From NCBI GenBank assembly GCA_012965425.1, contig DTSI01000038.1, positions 3,214 through 38,824 on the forward strand: 35,611 nucleotides of DNA. The letters are read 5' to 3'. Below the pieces are notes generated by a model. That model saw nothing but the letters and a program-made list of their open reading frames with translations, ran no database searches and was not told the origin of the DNA. Below, piece after piece: positions 31,526 to 35,611 of this stretch. Position 1 is the first letter of the stretch; each line of letters opens with the position of its first letter. The stretch comes from Methylococcaceae bacterium (GTDB lineage: Bacteria; Pseudomonadota; Gammaproteobacteria; Methylococcales; Methylomonadaceae). Both the position numbers and the translations under genes were made by a program.

Positions 31526-32392
31526 CTAATTTTTAATCGCGCCATACGTTCTTAGTGCTAAACCTGTGGTTTTTTTGATGCAAAAATCTGTCCCCAGCGC
31601 GACTCCTTTGGAGAACCATTGAAAGAGTCGATATTTATTCTGACTTCTATCAATGGGGTAACGGTGAGTCAACTTTGCCATTAATTTTAATGCCCCTGGC
31701 GCACCGTTTATTGCTACAGCATCGACTAAGCAATACATCGCAGCAACACCACTGGGAGGATTCCCCTGACTCCAATGCAAAACAGGATCAGTCGGTGCCC
31801 ATTGCCATGTCCCCGATACCGTCCCAATTATTTCAAGCCAGGTGGTAATAAAAAATGCGGCTAAATAGAGCAAAGGCGACTGTCCCTTAAATAAGAACGC
31901 CACAAAAATGACATATAACAAGGCGCCCGATAGATCTAACCTTTCTGCCAGCAATAAGCCCCAAAGTGACCATAGACCACAAACAATGAGTACAAAAATT
32001 GCTAGCTCTCTGGAATAACGTAAAAACAAACCCGATCGTGATAACGCCACAGCCGTTAAATAAACCATCCCATGTCCTGGCGGCACGTAAGCAGGCACAT
32101 TCTCAAATCGGTAAATGTAACCGCCCAAATACGGGGATGCGAAATTTTCCCCTACGGTAGCAAAAGCCACGGCCACGATGACCTGCATTCTGACTGAAGC
32201 GGTTTCTCCCATCAGTAAACAGAATAGAAAAAACCATGCAAAAACACCTAAAGCATATTGCCATTGGTGACTCCCGCTACCATCAGAAATTAAGCACGCC
32301 GCGACTGAGATAAAGGTAAATACCGCAATAAAATAATCACGATGATTATGTACCGGGTCGTTACTATCATTGGTAAAGGTGTTCAAAATCAT
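31526..32392 (-). CDS. Multi-spanning membrane protein of unknown function
   Basis: I do not recognise this 288-residue protein. It has roughly seven or eight hydrophobic segments between about residues 20 and 235, with short loops. Two loops look conserved in style: FASPYLGGYIYRFENVPAYV with PPGHGMVYL, and SQGNPPSGVAAMYCLVDAVA. The first combines aromatic and Pro/Gly/His residues and could form a site near the membrane surface; two further loops hold TTWLEIIGTVSGTWQWAPTD. The tail (about 250-288) is basic and probably cytoplasmic. It lies 49 bases downstream of the YqaA-like gene on the same strand. Enzyme or transporter cannot be decided. Confidence 0.75.
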   Translation of the reverse strand: MILNTFTNDSNDPVHNHRDYFIAVFTFISVAACLISDGSGSHQWQYALGVFAWFFLFCLLMGETASVRMQVIVAVAFATVGENFASPYLGGYIYRFENVPAYVPPGHGMVYLTAVALSRSGLFLRYSRELAIFVLIVCGLWSLWGLLLAERLDLSGALLYVIFVAFLFKGQSPLLYLAAFFITTWLEIIGTVSGTWQWAPTDPVLHWSQGNPPSGVAAMYCLVDAVAINGAPGALKLMAKLTHRYPIDRSQNKYRLFQWFSKGVALGTDFCIKKTTGLALRTYGAIKN

Positions 32393-32441
32393 TTATAGGT
32401 TCTCACTCTAGTAACTACTTCACTGATGCTTTTATTACGAC

Positions 32442-32873
32442 TTATTCAAACAAAAAAACTACAAAACTATAACGCGCTATTTTCCCTGCTGCAATGGCTA
32501 TGACACCGCCTAACAGCGGCAATCGCAACCAACCTGCTGCAAAACACAACCCGTCACCGACTACTGGTAGCCATGATAATAACAATGCCAAAACACCCCA
32601 CTTCTTTACTATTCCAATCGCTTTTTGTTGCCTTGCCGATAATACTTTTGAGACAGCAAACTTAACACTTGCCCAAGTCCCTAACCACCAAGTTGTTAAC
32701 GCGCCCAAGGTATTTCCCAATGAAGCGACGGCGACTAAAACCCAGACATCATGGTGAGCATCAACCACCAGATAGGCTAATACGGCTTCAGAGCCTCCTG
32801 GCGCAATGGTTGAGGAAATAAAAGCGCTTAGAAATAACCCAAGCACCCCTAAATTTTCAAAAAATAACTCCAT
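32442..32873 (-). CDS. yqaA: YqaA/DedA-type (VTT domain) membrane protein
   Basis: This 143-residue inner-membrane protein resembles E. coli YqaA. An early re-entrant-like segment STIAPGGSEAVLAYLVV is followed by SLGNTLGALTTWWLG, the amphipathic VKKWGVLALLLSWLPVVGDGLCFAAGWLR and a final hydrophobic helix. The VTT/SNARE-associated superfamily includes DedA proteins, several of which move or help recycle lipids across the inner membrane. The function of YqaA itself is not established. Its start lies only four bases from the T-tract of the terminator after the copper genes, so it has no room for a promoter of its own downstream of that hairpin. Confidence 0.87.
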   Translation of the reverse strand: MELFFENLGVLGLFLSAFISSTIAPGGSEAVLAYLVVDAHHDVWVLVAVASLGNTLGALTTWWLGTWASVKFAVSKVLSARQQKAIGIVKKWGVLALLLSWLPVVGDGLCFAAGWLRLPLLGGVIAIAAGKIARYSFVVFLFE

Positions 32874-32876
32874 ATT

Positions 32877-32915
32877 TAAAGAAAAACCCTTGTAACCGAA
32901 TTCGATTACAAGGGT
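32877..32915 (-). terminator. Rho-independent terminator after the copper protein pair
   Basis: Perfect 10-bp stem ACCCTTGTAA/TTACAAGGGT (32886-32895 with 32906-32915), ten-base loop, then TTTTTC TTT on the - strand. It lies 19 bases beyond the cupredoxin stop. The AAGGG that could serve as a ribosome binding site for yqaA is inside its 3' arm. Confidence 0.88.
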
Positions 32916-32934
32916 CTACATATTGTTTTTGTTA

Positions 32935-33789
32935 TTATTTCTTAAGCGATAACTTCTTAGTTTTATCGAATAACCGTACAAACATTGATTTCAAAAAGCT
33001 AATACTTTTAGCCCCTAAAGCAACCGTACAACCAAACAAAGCAGCAAAAATCTCTGTTATTTGCTTGCCTTTAAAATAATTCGCTAACGCCACTAAAAAT
33101 AAAAGCCCTATCACTAAACCAGCGATCATGTTAACCGTAAAATAAGGTGTATTTTTCTTTTTCGCGGCAACACTGGGATCTACAGGCGGCACATATAAAG
33201 GTACGGTGCGCTTATAAGAGTCTTGCACAACATATGGGGTAACCCCTGGAATACTGGGTAAATCAACATCGCCACCACCTACTTTCATCTGGCCTTTCAT
33301 GCCCTTTTCCATATGCTGGGCTATATCACAATGAACCAAATAAGTCTTTTTCGCGGGTGGCAGAATCAATGTACCCGTCACTTGACCCGGCCCTGTCACT
33401 TCTAAGTGAAACATCCCTTTAGCATAAAGATAACGCGGTAACCCATGAATCATAAATTGATGTCTGATTTTATCTTCATTGATAAAATTAACTGTTAACT
33501 TCGTACATGGCTCGAAATTAAATTCTTGCTGGTCAAAAGCAAACATCCGGCCTGGAAAACGCTTGGCATATTTATGCCCGGCACGAACTGTAATCTCTTT
33601 AGTCCCAGAAATACGACCACAACCATCAGGAACACGGTCAAGATTCTGACCCATGACCATGGCGCCGGCCATATCCATTAAGTGGCCACCGCCATGATCC
33701 ATCATACGATCATGAACAACAATCTTAGCCGCCCACAATGAGGGGCTCACCAGTAAAAGGACTAAAGCAACAGACTTAAAATTAAGCAT
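32935..33789 (-). CDS. Membrane-anchored cupredoxin (blue copper) protein
   Basis: This 284-residue exported protein has a signal peptide (about residues 1-21, ending LWA-A). A Met/His-rich segment follows (about 26-48), then a cupredoxin domain (about 60-175), a Pro-rich linker (about 185-212) and a C-terminal hydrophobic tail of two segments (about 219-237 and 248-262) ending in a basic stretch. Type 1 copper ligands are readable as His110 (IRHQFMIHG), Cys154, His159 and Met164 in VHCDIAQHMEKGM. The ATG at 33787-33789 overlaps the end of the multicopper oxidase gene by eight bases. It could carry electrons to the oxidase or hand it copper. Both roles are inferences. Confidence 0.85.
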   Translation of the reverse strand: MLNFKSVALVLLLVSPSLWAAKIVVHDRMMDHGGGHLMDMAGAMVMGQNLDRVPDGCGRISGTKEITVRAGHKYAKRFPGRMFAFDQQEFNFEPCTKLTVNFINEDKIRHQFMIHGLPRYLYAKGMFHLEVTGPGQVTGTLILPPAKKTYLVHCDIAQHMEKGMKGQMKVGGGDVDLPSIPGVTPYVVQDSYKRTVPLYVPPVDPSVAAKKKNTPYFTVNMIAGLVIGLLFLVALANYFKGKQITEIFAALFGCTVALGAKSISFLKSMFVRLFDKTKKLSLKK

Positions 33790-35533
33790 CTTTTCGCCCT
33801 CCCTTCTTGCCAAACAATGACAACACCCCAGCCAATTTACCTCGAAACACATAAAGTAAAAAGACAACCAATGCTGCGCCTAAGCCTTTCATAAAATTAA
33901 CAACCGGTGTTGCATCCGTTGTTGCTATTAAGGTCGCCGCCACTGTCTTTTTATTTTTATCTTTAGGGGGCGGCACAACAAATGCATCGCCTAAATCTTC
34001 CACATCTTCAGGTTCACCTAAACTATTCCACTCATCCATACCTTGCCAAACAGGTAACTGACGTGAGTGAAAAGCTTGGGTGAAAAATGGCCCTATATCA
34101 CTGCCCTGAACTTTAGGCATACCATTTTCATTTAGATAAGACTTATAAACCAAAGCACTGACATCCCCGCCCGGATTCATGCCATCCGTGGTAATACCTT
34201 TTTCGCGATGATCATGAAAAATCCAGATACCTTCACCATAACTGTGAAAACCATCATCCGTGGTGTTTATGCTGATATCATTACGCTGAACAGGCGCTAT
34301 GTCATAAACATCGCGGGTAATTTGTGCGACCGGATTATGTTCAACCCCGTCATAATGGGTAATCGTTCCTTTGTGACCGTGCGTATGAATAGCGACCATC
34401 TCGCCGGAACTGTTTAACATTCTTAATTTTATATTCTGATTAGGTTCCACGACCACCAATGATTCTCGCATCGTATAAGGGAAAGAACGACCATTCAAAA
34501 CATGGTAATCTTCTGTCGAATCTTGAACATCATATTCACGATTCATTTTTCTTGCAATCAAACGCGGGTCATTAAAGTCTTTGACAATATTACCCAATTC
34601 CTTGTCCATCGCATGATAATGTAGATCATATTCACTGTCATAGTCTGCCAAAACCCCTTTTGAAGGGTGGCGCACTTGACCGGCACCCACATTAAAAGTC
34701 TGCACCCAGTTATTGGGCTTATTTTCTTCAACCACAAACATGCCCACTAAGCCCATACTAATATGAACATGGGGTTGTACGTGACAATGGTAGAGAAATG
34801 AACCGGGTTGACGCGGTTTAATCTCATAGGTTCGACTTTGCCCTGGAAATACAGGTTTCTCACTGGTCTGGGGAATACCATCGTTACCCTCACCTGAGCT
34901 ATCAACAAACTGATGGTCAACACCGTGTAAGTGAATCGTATGCGGAAAATAATGACTGTTCTCTAACTGCAACCAAACAATATCACCCTGCTCAACTCGT
35001 ATCACCGGTGATGGGGCTCTTAACGTAGTGTTCGCTTCATTACTGATAAAACTCTGCGTTGACATCCCCCGGGTCTTCGGTGCAAAAACCCACATAGCCG
35101 GCTGTACACCCGGCGCTATATCGTAAGTCGTACTTAACCCAGCAAAATCGGGTGAATGACCATTTAATTCAAAGACTTCCAATTTGATGATAATAACATC
35201 AGGGTCACCGTCACCGTCTAAATCATCTTTCTTGATAACCGTATCCACTGACAAATGGGTTTCCATCAGTGTTTTCATGGAAATGTTATTAGTCCCCTTA
35301 ACCACAGCGGCAATCAAACTCGGGTTATCCGGCAAACAACGCCTTGACTCTTGAATTTGAACACCTTCAATAACTTGAGCATCACGCCATGTCGGTAAAT
35401 TAAACTTACAAGGCGGCTCCCCCTTACCCGGATCTATCGTGATTGAAGGCGGTAAATCAACAGTCGCTGTTGCCAAAAAAGGCAACAGCACTGCAAATGT
35501 ACCCACCAAACTAATAAACGTTTGTCTTAACAT
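33782..35533 (-). CDS. Two-domain multicopper oxidase, membrane-tethered
   Basis: This 583-residue exported protein starts with a signal peptide (about residues 1-23) and ends with a hydrophobic anchor (about 549-563) and a basic tail. Domain 1 (about 140-275) has HTIHLHG (His198, His201, His203) and YHCHVQPHVHISM (His249, Cys250, His251, His255, Met260). Domain 2 (about 350-470) has HTHGH (His383, His385) and FHDHREKG (His440, His442). These give eight trinuclear-cluster histidines and one type 1 copper site, in domain 1 only, the layout of type C two-domain oxidases such as the Nitrosomonas blue copper oxidase. It should reduce oxygen to water in the periplasm using an unknown reductant. 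DxDGDGDPD at about 104-112 may bind calcium. Confidence 0.92.
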   Translation of the reverse strand: MLRQTFISLVGTFAVLLPFLATATVDLPPSITIDPGKGEPPCKFNLPTWRDAQVIEGVQIQESRRCLPDNPSLIAAVVKGTNNISMKTLMETHLSVDTVIKKDDLDGDGDPDVIIIKLEVFELNGHSPDFAGLSTTYDIAPGVQPAMWVFAPKTRGMSTQSFISNEANTTLRAPSPVIRVEQGDIVWLQLENSHYFPHTIHLHGVDHQFVDSSGEGNDGIPQTSEKPVFPGQSRTYEIKPRQPGSFLYHCHVQPHVHISMGLVGMFVVEENKPNNWVQTFNVGAGQVRHPSKGVLADYDSEYDLHYHAMDKELGNIVKDFNDPRLIARKMNREYDVQDSTEDYHVLNGRSFPYTMRESLVVVEPNQNIKLRMLNSSGEMVAIHTHGHKGTITHYDGVEHNPVAQITRDVYDIAPVQRNDISINTTDDGFHSYGEGIWIFHDHREKGITTDGMNPGGDVSALVYKSYLNENGMPKVQGSDIGPFFTQAFHSRQLPVWQGMDEWNSLGEPEDVEDLGDAFVVPPPKDKNKKTVAATLIATTDATPVVNFMKGLGAALVVFLLYVFRGKLAGVLSLFGKKGGRKDA

Positions 35534-35571
35534 TTTTTTTCCATGAAAATCTGATTATCCTTGCAATTAAC

Positions 35572-35611
35572 CTACAGCTCTTTTGCTTTACCCAGCAATT
35601 TATCAGCAAAC
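35572..35611 (-). CDS. Possible C-terminal end of an upstream gene
   Basis: One frame reads FADKLLGKAKEL and a stop (35572-35574) before the multicopper oxidase, from the window edge. The Lys/Leu-rich ending looks like a plausible protein C-terminus, but twelve codons cannot prove it. If real, the gap to the oxidase start is 38 bases and the two may be cotranscribed. Confidence 0.35.
   Translation of the reverse strand, partial: FADKLLGKAKEL

Noticed and set aside
32935-35533. Denitrification nitrite reductase with its electron donor
   Set aside because: The oxidase has HCH and eight histidines of a trinuclear cluster, not the type 2 site of copper nitrite reductase, and no other denitrification gene is near.

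Overview
The window comes from a gammaproteobacterium with a moderately AT-rich chromosome. This rests on the 16S, 23S and 5S rRNA genes, the L28 and L33 ribosomal proteins, GshB and MsbA, and the pseudomonad-like order gshB-tonB-yqgE-ruvX-pyrR-pyrB-pyrC'. By memory the 16S resembles the Thiotrichales/Piscirickettsiaceae to Methylococcales neighbourhood, but I could not align it, so the genus is open. The + strand carries more C than G almost throughout and the rRNA operon is on the - strand, so the - strand is probably the leading strand.

Layout. 1-5829: a leftward housekeeping run (htrA/degQ-like protease, moaB, a DUF423 membrane protein, pepN, a hotdog thioesterase-like protein), then the start of a family 2 glycosyltransferase cut by the window edge. 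6230-6633: rpmB-rpmG, leftward. 6771-12371: a tightly packed rightward operon, gshB, tonB-like, yqgE, ruvX, pyrR, pyrB, pyrC'. The PyrC-like protein has lost most metal ligands and is a pseudo-dihydroorotase. 12401-15027: hemL and rmuC, leftward. 15119-20762: a complete leftward rRNA operon (16S, tRNA-Ile, tRNA-Ala, 23S, 5S) with tandem promoters, two boxA-like sites, processing stems and a terminator.

20867-31509: an envelope polysaccharide region. It holds msbA (leftward); a family 4 glycosyltransferase and an O-antigen ligase/polymerase-like gene (rightward); a decayed IS256-family transposase; a WaaE/KdtX-like glycosyltransferase, an FkbM methyltransferase and another family 2 glycosyltransferase (leftward); and the rmlB-A-C-D cassette for dTDP-L-rhamnose (rightward). 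The ligase-like gene has the opposite strand composition to its surroundings and directly abuts the IS remnant, which suggests a recent rearrangement or acquisition.

31526-35611: an unrecognised multi-spanning membrane protein, a YqaA/DedA-type protein, and an overlapping pair encoding a two-domain multicopper oxidase and a cupredoxin, each with a signal peptide and a C-terminal membrane anchor. The oxidase keeps all eight trinuclear-cluster histidines and has its only blue-copper site in domain 1. This copper pair is the most interesting candidate in the window: probably a membrane-tethered periplasmic copper redox module of unknown substrate.
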